A stretch of 64,000 bases of DNA. Source: Oscillospiraceae bacterium. GTDB taxonomy: Bacteria > Bacillota > Clostridia > Oscillospirales > Oscillospiraceae. The notes beneath the pieces were generated by a model. The model ran no database searches and was not told the DNA's origin. It was given only the letters and a program-made list of their open reading frames with translations. The stretch lies in the NCBI GenBank assembly GCA_017458065.1, contig JAFTGD010000043.1, positions 62,001 through 126,000 on the forward strand, read 5' to 3'. Shown one piece after another: positions 53,883-64,000 of the stretch (its first letter is position 1; the number at the start of each line of letters is the position of its first letter). The position numbers were made by a program, and so were the translations under genes.

Positions 53883-55745
53883 GTGTGCGGAATATGCGGG
53901 TTTGTCCGTAAGGGGGAAGCGTCGGAAGAACTGCTCTCTGAGATGATCGATGAGATCCGGTACCGGGGACCGGACGACAAGGGCGTGTTTCTGGACAGGC
54001 TGAACAGCGGCTATCAGGCGGGCTTTGCACACCGCCGCCTTGCCATCCTGGACCTGAGCGCAAACGGCCACCAGCCGATGCTGTCGGAAGACGGCGGCGC
54101 GGTCCTCGTCTTTAACGGTGAGATCTACAACTACAGACGCCTGCGCGACGAGCTCAGAGAACGCGGGCATCGCTTCCGGACCGAAACCGATACCGAGGTC
54201 ATTCTCTGCGCTTACCGGGAATGGGGCATCGACGCCGTCACCCGCTTCAACGGGATGTTTGCCTTCGCGCTCTATGACCGGACCGAAGCCTGCGTCTATC
54301 TGGTCCGGGACCGGATGGGAGTCAAGCCGCTCTATTATTCCATGGATCCAAACGGCCTTGCCTTTGCATCCGAACTGAAGCCGATCATGAAGCTGCCCGG
54401 ATTCCGGAAGGAAATCGACCGGGATGCGCTGACAACCTATCTCGCTGCGGAGTATATCCCCGGAGACCGCTGCATCTTCCGCAATGTGCACAAGCTTCTC
54501 CCGGGAGAGATCCTGAAATGGACCCCGCAGAAAACCGAAAAGCGCCGGTACTGGTCCATCCGGGACGTGCTCACTCAGACGCCGCGTTTTACCGACAGCT
54601 ATGAGGACGCGCTCGATGAGCTGGATGCGCTGCTGGAAGACGCAGTGCGCCTGCGTATGATCAGCGACGTGCCCCTGGGCGCCTTCCTGAGCAACGGGGT
54701 GGATTCGTCCCTCATGACGGCCAGGATGCAGAAGCTGTCGCCTGCTCCGGTGAAGACCTTTACGGTGGGGTTTCGGGAAGCGGATTTTGACGAGTCCCGC
54801 GCGGCGGAGAAGGTGGCGGCGTATCTGGGGACGGACCACCGGACCGAAGTTCTCTCCATGGAGGATGGCAAGAAGCTGTTTGCTGAACTCCCGCGATACT
54901 TCGATGAGCCGATGGCGGACCCGTCCGCCATTGCGACGATGCTGGTGAGCGCCATGGCCAGGGAGACGGTGACGGTGGCCGTGTCCGGGGACGCGGGGGA
55001 TGAACTGTTCTGCGGATACAACACCTATACCCATTTTCGCAGGCTCAAAAAGCTCTCCGCGCTCAGCCGCGTCCTGAACGGCGCGGACAGGCTGCTGCCG
55101 CTGCGGGAGCGCTCGTTCCGGGACAACGACCGGCGCATGATGAAGCTGCTGCATCTTAGAACGGATGAGGAGATCATAGACGCCGATCTTCTGAGCTACT
55201 GGGACCGGTATGCCGATCTGACAGACGGATGCCCGGACATCAGCTGCTTCCGGGACCTGATGCCGCTCGGCGGCAATCTGGAAGAAAAGGCCATGCTGCA
55301 CGATCTGGGGAGCTATCTGCCGGACGATGTGCTTACCAAAGTGGACCGCGCGTCCATGTCCGTGTCGCTGGAGACCAGGGCGCCGCTGCTGGACTACCGG
55401 ATTGTGGAGCTGGCGGTGCGGCTTCCGCTGGAATACAAATTCCGTGACGGCGTGCAGAAGAGAATCCTGAAAGAGCTTCTGTACCGGGAGGTCCCCGAAA
55501 GCCTGATCGGAAAGACCAAAAAAGGTTTCCGCATCCCATTCGCGACCTGGATGCGGGAGGACTTTGACGATATGGTGGCGTGGTACTGTTCCGCGGAATA
55601 CCTGAGCCGGCAGGGACTCTTCCATCCGCAGGCGGTGGAACGGATGATGAAACGCTACCGAGGCAGCAATACCACCGATTACGCGAGGGAGGTCTGGACC
55701 TTCCTGATTTTCCAGCTGTGGTACGAGCGGTACTGCGCCGGGTGA
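53883..55745 (+). CDS. asnB: asparagine synthase (glutamine-hydrolysing), second copy
   Basis: A 620-residue asparagine synthase of the longer type. The GTG start at 53883 puts the nucleophile at Cys2 (MCGICGFVRKG). The amidotransferase domain runs to about 210 (RYRGPDDKG, RLAILDLSANGHQPM). The synthetase P-loop reads LSNGVDSS instead of the usual SGG[VL]DSS, a substitution to note. Members of this type also make amidated metabolites or cell-wall precursors. It has a consensus promoter and no T-box, unlike the asnB at 1076-2659. It sits between amt and glnN, consistent with nitrogen control. Confidence 0.9.
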   Translation: MCGICGFVRKGEASEELLSEMIDEIRYRGPDDKGVFLDRLNSGYQAGFAHRRLAILDLSANGHQPMLSEDGGAVLVFNGEIYNYRRLRDELRERGHRFRTETDTEVILCAYREWGIDAVTRFNGMFAFALYDRTEACVYLVRDRMGVKPLYYSMDPNGLAFASELKPIMKLPGFRKEIDRDALTTYLAAEYIPGDRCIFRNVHKLLPGEILKWTPQKTEKRRYWSIRDVLTQTPRFTDSYEDALDELDALLEDAVRLRMISDVPLGAFLSNGVDSSLMTARMQKLSPAPVKTFTVGFREADFDESRAAEKVAAYLGTDHRTEVLSMEDGKKLFAELPRYFDEPMADPSAIATMLVSAMARETVTVAVSGDAGDELFCGYNTYTHFRRLKKLSALSRVLNGADRLLPLRERSFRDNDRRMMKLLHLRTDEEIIDADLLSYWDRYADLTDGCPDISCFRDLMPLGGNLEEKAMLHDLGSYLPDDVLTKVDRASMSVSLETRAPLLDYRIVELAVRLPLEYKFRDGVQKRILKELLYREVPESLIGKTKKGFRIPFATWMREDFDDMVAWYCSAEYLSRQGLFHPQAVERMMKRYRGSNTTDYAREVWTFLIFQLWYERYCAG

Positions 55746-55830
55746 AGGCAGGCATACCGTTTGCATTGTTGGTTCCATATCTTTCTGATATGATAAAGCC
55801 AAAAACGCTCTTTTTTCTCACAGTTTTCTG

Positions 55831-55921
55831 TTGACAAATCCCAGCAGGTAGCGTAAGATACGCGCAAGTGAGAGACAAAGGCGTCTCGCAGGCGTTGTCC
55901 TGCGCGCCGGGTCTCTTTTTT
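55831..55921 (+). promoter_or_regulatory. glnN promoter and ANTAR-type antiterminator/terminator leader
   Basis: TTGACA (55831-55836), 17 nt, TAAGAT (55854-55859). Leader hairpin P1: GAGAC (55872-55876), hexaloop AAAGGC (A1, G4), GTCTC (55883-55887). P2: CGCAGG (55887-55892), loop CGTTGT, CCTGCG (55899-55904). The alternative pairing joins GAGAC with GTCTC at 55911-55915 around GGCG/CGCC and P2, followed by TTTTTT (55916-55921), an intrinsic terminator. P1 stabilised by ANTAR would prevent it. The P2 loop lacks the A1/G4 rule. Confidence 0.65.
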
Positions 55922-55946
55922 AGTATGAACCACAGGAGGAATGATC

Positions 55947-58037
<2,091 letters not shown>

Positions 58038-58066
58038 AGAATTCGAAAAACCAATATGCAGCAAGA

Positions 58067-58102
58067 CCGCGCCCGGGACTAAAATCCCGGGCGCGGTTTT
58101 TT
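58067..58102 (+). terminator. strong intrinsic terminator of glnN
   Basis: CCGCGCCCGGGA (58067-58078), loop CTAAAA, TCCCGGGCGCGG (58085-58096), then TTTTTT. A perfect 12-bp GC-rich stem. Confidence 0.92.
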
Positions 58103-58125
58103 GCAGTTGATAAGAGGGAAAACGG

Positions 58126-59706
58126 TTATATCGGGGAAAATGGTTCAATGGTGCAGGTGTATTTGCGCTCTGCGACAGGAGCGTCCTTGTCGTAATTGAT
58201 CCCGACGAGAAGAATCTCTCCGCCATAGTCCTGTAAAACGGCTGGATAATTCCGGGCCTTGATCTGCTGAATCGCGGCCTCAGCGGACTGATTCCACTTC
58301 AGTTCAATTACCAATGCGGGAACCATCTCTCCCTGCTTCGGGAGATAGACGACATCGGCGTACCCCCGTCCAGTTGGGAGCTCCTCCATCTTGATGTAAT
58401 AATCCTTGTAACTGAAGTAGGCGAGCTGAATCACGGCACGGAGCGCATTCTCGTTGTTGGCGTTCAGCGGGTTGGTGGCCTCCTGATGGACTCTCTCGAT
58501 CTGCATGGCAACTGCGTCCGTGTTCCTGTGTATCGTGTCCATAATCAGCTGATTGCTTTCCTGAACACGCTTCATGGTCTCGGGCTGCTGATCCTCACGG
58601 ATTGCCCGGGTAAACTCCAGACGGATTTCTTCGTTCGGAATACAGACACTCTTTGAAGATTCATCATATGCGAGATAGCCAAGATGAACCAGCAAAGTCA
58701 GAACATCGTCCTGACCGCGGAAGTTGATCAGATCATTTGAAAACCCTTTTGTTTCTACATTTACTGCTACACCGCCAATCAGTTCTGCGATGGTTTTTCG
58801 CAGCCCCTGAAAATCCCGGCTGATGTAACCTATCAGACTGGAAGCGGAGGAGGTCTCGGTCCAATAAGAGTCAAAGTGGTGATAACGGATAGCCTTCATA
58901 ACAGAGTTCGGGTTATATACAGAGCCTGTGCCTCTCAGAGAATATCCGTCGTACCAGCGCTTCATCTCGTCAAAACTTATATGGTTGGAATCACAAAGAG
59001 AACGGACCTCTTCTTCCAGAAACCCGACATAGGGAGCAAAGGGGCCTGGATTCAGCATAGTATACTCTTCAAAATCCGAGATCGCGGACTGTGACCCATC
59101 CTTTTTGATCGGGAGAATACCGGTCATATAGACCGCCGCAAATACGCGGGAGGTCACACCGCTGTTTTTGAAAAGGGAGCGGAGAAAGCCGAGGTACTCT
59201 GCCTGAATCTCTGGATGCTCACGAATTGGAGCATCCCATTCATCAATAATCATGACAAACTTGCATCCAGCAGCATCAACGGCGCTGATGAGTGTGCCGG
59301 GAAGATCATCACAAATCGCCATGCCGGGAAAGGCGTCCTCCAACTCAGAAGCAATCCGCCTGCTCAGAAAGGGAATGAGGTCTCTGTAATGGTTTGTATA
59401 TGGTGCGGTACTGCTCATGTCAACATAGATGACATTGTATTGGTTCAGATGTTTTTTGTAGTCGGGAGATTTCGCTATTTCCAAATCCTTGAATAAAGAG
59501 CTGGAATCACAGCTCTTGTCATAATAAGCACAGAGCATCTGAGCCGCAAACGATTTGCCGAAACGCCTCGGCCGGCTTACGCAGCTCAGACGCAGAGGAG
59601 TATTAATCGACTGGTTGATCAGGTCGATCAGACCGCTTTTGTCCACATAAACGGCGTTGCGAATCCCTTCAAACCCACTGTTGCCAGGGTTCAAATAGAT
59701 ACCCAT
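58126..59706 (-). CDS. AAA-ATPase-like / PD-(D/E)XK nuclease-like protein
   Basis: A 526-residue protein of the AAA-ATPase_like plus PDDEXK_9 type. N-terminal ATPase: YVDKSGLIDLINQSI, then SRPRRFGKSFAAQMLCAYYD with a Walker A-like GKS, and FVMIIDEWDAPIRE as Walker B (near 160). C-terminal nuclease-like domain: GRGYADVVYLPKQGEMVPALVIELKWNQSAEAAIQQI, with the Asp and the E-x-K in place. Start at 59706 after GGGAGGTG. Widespread in Clostridia and Bacteroides; function not established. It lies next to the candidate type I toxin locus. Confidence 0.85.
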   Translation of the reverse strand: MGIYLNPGNSGFEGIRNAVYVDKSGLIDLINQSINTPLRLSCVSRPRRFGKSFAAQMLCAYYDKSCDSSSLFKDLEIAKSPDYKKHLNQYNVIYVDMSSTAPYTNHYRDLIPFLSRRIASELEDAFPGMAICDDLPGTLISAVDAAGCKFVMIIDEWDAPIREHPEIQAEYLGFLRSLFKNSGVTSRVFAAVYMTGILPIKKDGSQSAISDFEEYTMLNPGPFAPYVGFLEEEVRSLCDSNHISFDEMKRWYDGYSLRGTGSVYNPNSVMKAIRYHHFDSYWTETSSASSLIGYISRDFQGLRKTIAELIGGVAVNVETKGFSNDLINFRGQDDVLTLLVHLGYLAYDESSKSVCIPNEEIRLEFTRAIREDQQPETMKRVQESNQLIMDTIHRNTDAVAMQIERVHQEATNPLNANNENALRAVIQLAYFSYKDYYIKMEELPTGRGYADVVYLPKQGEMVPALVIELKWNQSAEAAIQQIKARNYPAVLQDYGGEILLVGINYDKDAPVAERKYTCTIEPFSPI

Positions 59707-59855
59707 ATCATTCACCTCCCGGAGGACTGGTTTTCATGTTAATAGAATACCATATTCGACGGAATCCGACAAGAAAAATGTAGGCGAAAAATCGAAAGAA
59801 ATGGTTGCCCGCTTTGACTACTTAAAAACCAATCGTCAAACAGCCCGATTTGTGG

Positions 59856-59861
59856 TATTCT
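59856..59861 (+). promoter_or_regulatory. candidate toxin mRNA promoter (-10)
   Basis: TATTCT with an upstream TGG extension (59853-59855). It would start a leader of about 60 nt ahead of the 27-residue toxin frame at 59928. No clear -35 was found, as for many extended -10 promoters. Confidence 0.4.
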
Positions 59862-59927
59862 GACGGCAAGCAAGGACACTGCGTAACGGCCGGCGGTTAG
59901 TCACACCACCCGAAAGGGGGTGAGGCG

Positions 59928-60011
59928 ATGCCAATTACTGTGACGTTTCATATCTTTGGATATGTTATTACGCTCCATGTAAAAAGCGAAAACCGCCACC
60001 CTGCCCGGTGA
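59928..60011 (+). CDS. 27-residue hydrophobic peptide, candidate type I toxin
   Basis: ATG at 59928 after GGGGGTGAGG encodes 27 residues: a hydrophobic segment at 2-18 (PITVTFHIFGYVITLHV) and a charged end KSENRHPAR. The ribosome-binding site can be masked by a leader hairpin, CACCACCC with GGGGGTG (about 59903-59923). A convergent promoter on the minus strand with consensus boxes would make an RNA complementary to the last third of this gene. Size, hydrophobicity, SD masking and a convergent antisense RNA are the pattern of type I toxin-antitoxin loci. The toxicity is inferred. Confidence 0.6.
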   Translation: MPITVTFHIFGYVITLHVKSENRHPAR

Positions 60012-60068
60012 CGGTTCAAGCTATGAACTAATCCGACGTTTGGGCTAACCGCTTGTCGCAGTGCCCTT
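59981..60068 (-). ncRNA. candidate antisense RNA antitoxin
   Basis: Minus-strand promoter TTGACA (complement of 60098-60103), 17 nt, TATAAT (complement of 60075-60080), a perfect consensus. The predicted RNA begins near 60068 and ends at a terminator whose stem is ACCGTCACC/GGTGGCGGT (59992-60016) with the tail TTTTCGCTTTTT to 59981, about 88 nt. It overlaps the 3' end of the toxin mRNA. On the plus strand, GGGC/GCCC (60042-60066) is the likely end of the toxin mRNA. Confidence 0.6.
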
Positions 60069-60197
60069 ATTTTCATTATATGCAATGGAAAGTCTTCTGT
60101 CAAGTTTCTGATGAACGGATTTGACAGCACATGGGAAAAAAGTTAAAGTAAAATAAAACTGAGCAGGAACGTGAAATCTGTATACGGAGGGGTGCGT

Positions 60198-60640
60198 ATG
60201 CTGTTTTTTTGATCTTTTTTCTGCTGTGGATGCTTTTTAACGGAAGAGTCACATGGGATGTGATCGGGTTCGGCGTGGTGTTCTCGGCGGCGGTGGCTGT
60301 GTTCGCGATTAAGGTCTGCGGCTGGTCCCGGGAGCGGAGTAAGAAGGCCGCAAAGATCCTCGGCAGTCTGCTGGCCTATTTCGGTTGCCTTTTTATCGAG
60401 ATCATCAAGGCGAATCTGGCCGCTATTAAGGTGATTCTGTCCCCGGGCTGCCAACTGGCGGAGCCTCAGATTTTTCACTTTGACAGCGGGCTGAAAAGGG
60501 GCTTTACCCAGACCATTCTGGCCAATTCCATCACCATCACGCCGGGCACCTATACGGTCAGCATTGACGACGGCATATTCACCGTGCACGCGCTGAATAC
60601 GGAATTTGCCGAGGGGACACCGGGCAGCGACCTGAACCTA
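60198..60640 (+). pseudogene. mrpE: frameshifted and truncated Na+/H+ antiporter subunit E
   Basis: From 60209 the frame encodes an MrpE-like protein (Na+/H+ antiporter subunit E): membrane helices, then GCLFIEIIKANLAAIKVILSPG and NSITITPGTYTVSIDDGIFTVHAL. The proper start is ATG at 60198 with GGAGGGG in front, but it is out of frame because a T tract (60204-60210) has seven T; eight would give MLFFLIFFLLW in frame. The 3' end is also lost: at about 60636 the sequence changes to a copy of the glnN tail in another frame. No other mrp genes are present. A dead gene, or one phase-variable at the T tract. Confidence 0.75.
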
Positions 60641-60753
60641 CGGCGACCTGCTCTTCGAAGTATAAGAAAAGAAGTGCATCTCCCGCTTCGCGGGGAATGT
60701 ATCGACTTTTGAACCCGTTCCCGACCTACGGCGACCTGCTTTTCGGCGTGTAA
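60636..60753 (+). repeat. two copies of the glnN 3' tail
   Basis: 60636-60665 reads TYGDLLFEV-stop and 60718-60753 reads [11 protein letters not shown]-stop, copies of the last 10-12 codons of glnN (58002-58037). The second is 35 of 36 bases identical to it. Between them lies a small hairpin (ATCTCCCGC/GCGGGGAAT). They are not attached to any glutamine synthetase frame, so they are debris of duplicated genes or of recombination. They mark the break point of mrpE. Confidence 0.75.
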
Positions 60754-60821
60754 AACAAAACTTCACGATGCCTGAAGCAGAACGGAAGCAACTCTGTCAG
60801 ATATAACGGTTTGAAACACAA

Positions 60822-60854
60822 CGAAGCCCCCGACCGACGGGGGCTTCGCTGTGT
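60822..60854 (+). terminator. intrinsic terminator upstream of the atp operon
   Basis: CGAAGCCCCCG (60822-60832), loop ACCGA, CGGGGGCTTCG (60838-60848), then CTGTGTTTT. Insulates the atp operon from upstream transcription. Confidence 0.85.
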
Positions 60855-60952
60855 TTTCGGCTGTCAGAGCGGAATCGGCGGCTCTTCTCCTCGCGGCAAG
60901 CAGCCAGCTCGACAAATAGAAGAAAATGTTCAACTTCAGAGCGGAAAAAGCC

Positions 60953-60981
60953 TTTTCAAATCAGCCGATCTGGTGTACAAT
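60953..60981 (+). promoter_or_regulatory. candidate promoter of the atp operon
   Basis: TTTTCA (60953-60958), 17 nt, TACAAT (60976-60981), 34 nt before the GTG start of atpB. The nearby gap 60754-61014 contains only this and the terminator at 60822. Confidence 0.45.
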
Positions 60982-61014
60982 AAAGATTACTGAAAATATA
61001 AGGGAGGTGAGTTT

Positions 61015-61695
61015 GTGGAGGAGACGAGTCATGCACTGTTTTCTATCGGTCCTTTGGAGGTGACGGGCACCGTCACGACGATGTGGGCCATCATCCTGAT
61101 CCTGACGCTTTTAAGCTGGCTGGCCACGCGGAACATGAAGGATACCCCCGGCAAGCTGCAGAACGCGGCGGAGATGGCAGTGGGCTACCTGCAGAACTAT
61201 TTTAAGGGGACACTTGGGGAAAAGCTGTCCAGAAAGTATTTTCCGGTATTTGCGACGTTTTTTATCTTCATCATTGTCAGCAACTACTCCGGTCTGCTGC
61301 CGGGCGCCGGCCATATCAAGGGCTTCAGTGTGCCGACAGCCAGTCTGTCTGTTACGGCGGCACTCGCACTGATCGCGTTTTTTGTGACACATGTGATCGG
61401 CGTGAAAGAGCGCGGCTTCGGAAAGTATCTCTGGGGAATCTTCACATCGATGACGATTCCGCTGTTTTTCCTGGCCATCATCGAACAGTTTATCCGTCCG
61501 CTGTCGCTGGCACTGCGACTTTACGGCAACCTGTATGGTGAGGAATCGGTCACAGAATATCTGTACCGGCTGTTCCCAATTGGTCTGCCGCTGGTGATGA
61601 ACATCCTGAGCCTGCTGTTCTGCTTTATTCAGGCGCTGGTATTCACCATGCTGATCTCGATCTATACGGTCGAGGGAATCGGCGAAGAAGAATAA
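61015..61695 (+). CDS. atpB: F-type ATP synthase subunit a
   Basis: A 226-residue a-subunit, the stator part of the proton or sodium channel. Five to six helices; the essential Arg is in RPLSLALRLYGNLYGEE near residue 170, beside the Asn of GNLY. GTG start at 61015 with GGGAGGTGA upstream. It is the first gene of the operon; no atpI precedes it. Shorter than the 250-270 residues of most bacterial a-subunits. Confidence 0.92.
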   Translation: MEETSHALFSIGPLEVTGTVTTMWAIILILTLLSWLATRNMKDTPGKLQNAAEMAVGYLQNYFKGTLGEKLSRKYFPVFATFFIFIIVSNYSGLLPGAGHIKGFSVPTASLSVTAALALIAFFVTHVIGVKERGFGKYLWGIFTSMTIPLFFLAIIEQFIRPLSLALRLYGNLYGEESVTEYLYRLFPIGLPLVMNILSLLFCFIQALVFTMLISIYTVEGIGEEE

Positions 61696-61731
61696 TCGAT
61701 ACGATCTACAGAATTTAGGAGGAAAACTATT

Positions 61732-61962
61732 ATGGCATCTTCTGGACTCATTGCACTTGCCGCAGCGATTGCGATCGCCGTCAGCACCATCGGCCCCGGC
61801 ATCGGACAGGGCCTCGCCGCTTCCAAAGCCATGGAAGCCATCGCACGCCAGCCCGAATCCGCCGGAACCATCCGTTCCACACTGATCCTCTCCATGGGCA
61901 TTATGGAGTCGCTGACCATCTACGGTCTGCTGATCGCGTTCATGCTGCTGAATAATATGTAA
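61732..61962 (+). CDS. atpE: F-type ATP synthase subunit c
   Basis: A 76-residue c-subunit, two helices forming the rotor ring. The loop is ARQPES; the first helix has GPGIGQG and the second [13 protein letters not shown] with the ion-binding Glu. The Gln in GIGQG, the Glu-Ser pair and the Tyr correspond to residues of the Na+-binding site of the Ilyobacter c-ring (Gln32, Glu65, Ser66, Tyr70), although the Thr67 position is Leu. This favours Na+ coupling but does not prove it. Confidence 0.93.
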   Translation: MASSGLIALAAAIAIAVSTIGPGIGQGLAASKAMEAIARQPESAGTIRSTLILSMGIMESLTIYGLLIAFMLLNNM

Positions 61963-61988
61963 GTTTACCGACAGAAAGGAAACAGTCC

Positions 61989-62411
61989 ATGAGTATCAAT
62001 CCATCAGAACTGATATGGACCGTCATCAACTTCTTTCTGTTGCTGTTTTTGCTGAAGCATTTTCTGTACACCCCGGTGCTGCGCTTCATGGAGGACCGTC
62101 AGGCCCGCATGGATGCCAAGCTCAATGAGGAAAAGCAGGCGCAGGACAAGGTCGAGGAAAATGACGCACGGCTTCAGAGCCAGAAGGCGAAGAGCCGTGA
62201 GGAAGCAAAACGCATTCTGGCCCAGTCCGGTGACGAGCTGGAGAAGCGCCATGCCGAGGCCATGAGCCAGGCCCGCGCCGCCTCCAGCCAGGTGCTGAAA
62301 GACGGCGAGGCTGCCCTGAGCGAGCAGCGTGAGAAAACCGCCGAGGCACTGCGCACGGCCACACCGGAGCTGGCGGAGCTGCTGGCAAAGCGGCTGCTCA
62401 ACGAGGAGTAA
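61989..62411 (+). CDS. atpF: F-type ATP synthase subunit b
   Basis: A 140-residue b-subunit: one N-terminal membrane helix (SELIWTVINFFLLLFLLKHFLY) and a long charged coiled coil (residues 32-140, EDRQARMDAKLNEEKQAQ...). Preceded by AGAAAGGAAAC. It is shorter than the usual 155-170 residues and lacks an extended delta-binding end. A second b-like stalk is part of the next gene, so the two b chains of the peripheral stalk are probably this protein and the fused one, as in b/b' pairs. Confidence 0.88.
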   Translation: MSINPSELIWTVINFFLLLFLLKHFLYTPVLRFMEDRQARMDAKLNEEKQAQDKVEENDARLQSQKAKSREEAKRILAQSGDELEKRHAEAMSQARAASSQVLKDGEAALSEQREKTAEALRTATPELAELLAKRLLNEE

Positions 62412-62453
62412 GCAGAATGCGAAAATACAGCAGAGAGGAGGGATGACCGGAAT

Positions 62454-64000
<1,547 letters not shown>

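Noticed and set aside
59948-60130. 60-residue minus-strand frame in the toxin locus
   Set aside because: It lies across the antisense RNA and its terminators, lacks a ribosome-binding site and looks like a shadow.

Overview
The window looks like chromosomal DNA of a fairly GC-rich anaerobic member of the Clostridia, probably a gut Oscillospirales-type bacterium. The evidence is a T-box leader, strong Shine-Dalgarno sequences, a type III glutamine synthetase, an AmtB-PII fusion, a c-subunit with a largely Na+-type ion site, and near-consensus sigma-A promoters with 16-18 nt spacers. No rRNA, tRNA, CRISPR array or intact transposase was seen.

Layout. 1-3.0 kb: a LysR regulator and an asparagine synthetase behind an Asn-type T-box (minus strand). 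3.1-13.8 kb: an accessory block of four consecutive sigma-factor / membrane anti-sigma-like modules. The fourth sigma gene has lost its N-terminal half. The block is interrupted by an AlbA_2 regulator, a Phd/RelE toxin-antitoxin pair and a repeated hairpin element. 14.1-29.4 kb: housekeeping purine, pyrimidine and glutamate synthesis (purA-purB, a PEP/pyruvate-binding protein, gltB-gltD, pyrG, guaA), with attenuator-like leaders before gltB and pyrG. 29.4-31.8 kb: remnant of an element integrated at the 3' end of guaA, carrying an MFS efflux gene behind a leader-peptide attenuator. 32-42 kb: accessory genes (AlbA_2 regulator, membrane TIR protein, EamA transporter, epoxide hydrolase, DUF523, Ogt, Ada-AlkA fusion, acetyltransferase, VOC protein, MarR-MFS pair).

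42.4-58.1 kb is a nitrogen-centred region: glmS, purC, a complete branched-chain amino-acid ABC transporter (livJHMGF), a cytidylate-kinase-like gene, an ANTAR RNA-binding regulator with a degenerate receiver, the ammonium transporter-PII fusion, a second asparagine synthetase and glnN. The amt and glnN leaders both carry intrinsic terminators that ANTAR-type antitermination could control.

58.1-60.9 kb holds an AAA-ATPase/nuclease-like protein, a candidate type I toxin-antitoxin locus (27-residue hydrophobic peptide with a convergent antisense RNA from a consensus promoter), a frameshifted and truncated mrpE, and two extra copies of the glnN 3' tail.

61.0-64.0 kb is the F-type ATP synthase operon: atpB, atpE, atpF, then one uninterrupted frame joining a second b-type subunit, the C-terminal domain of delta and the alpha subunit in a single polypeptide that runs off the window. 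This b-delta-alpha fusion is the most unusual thing in the window.
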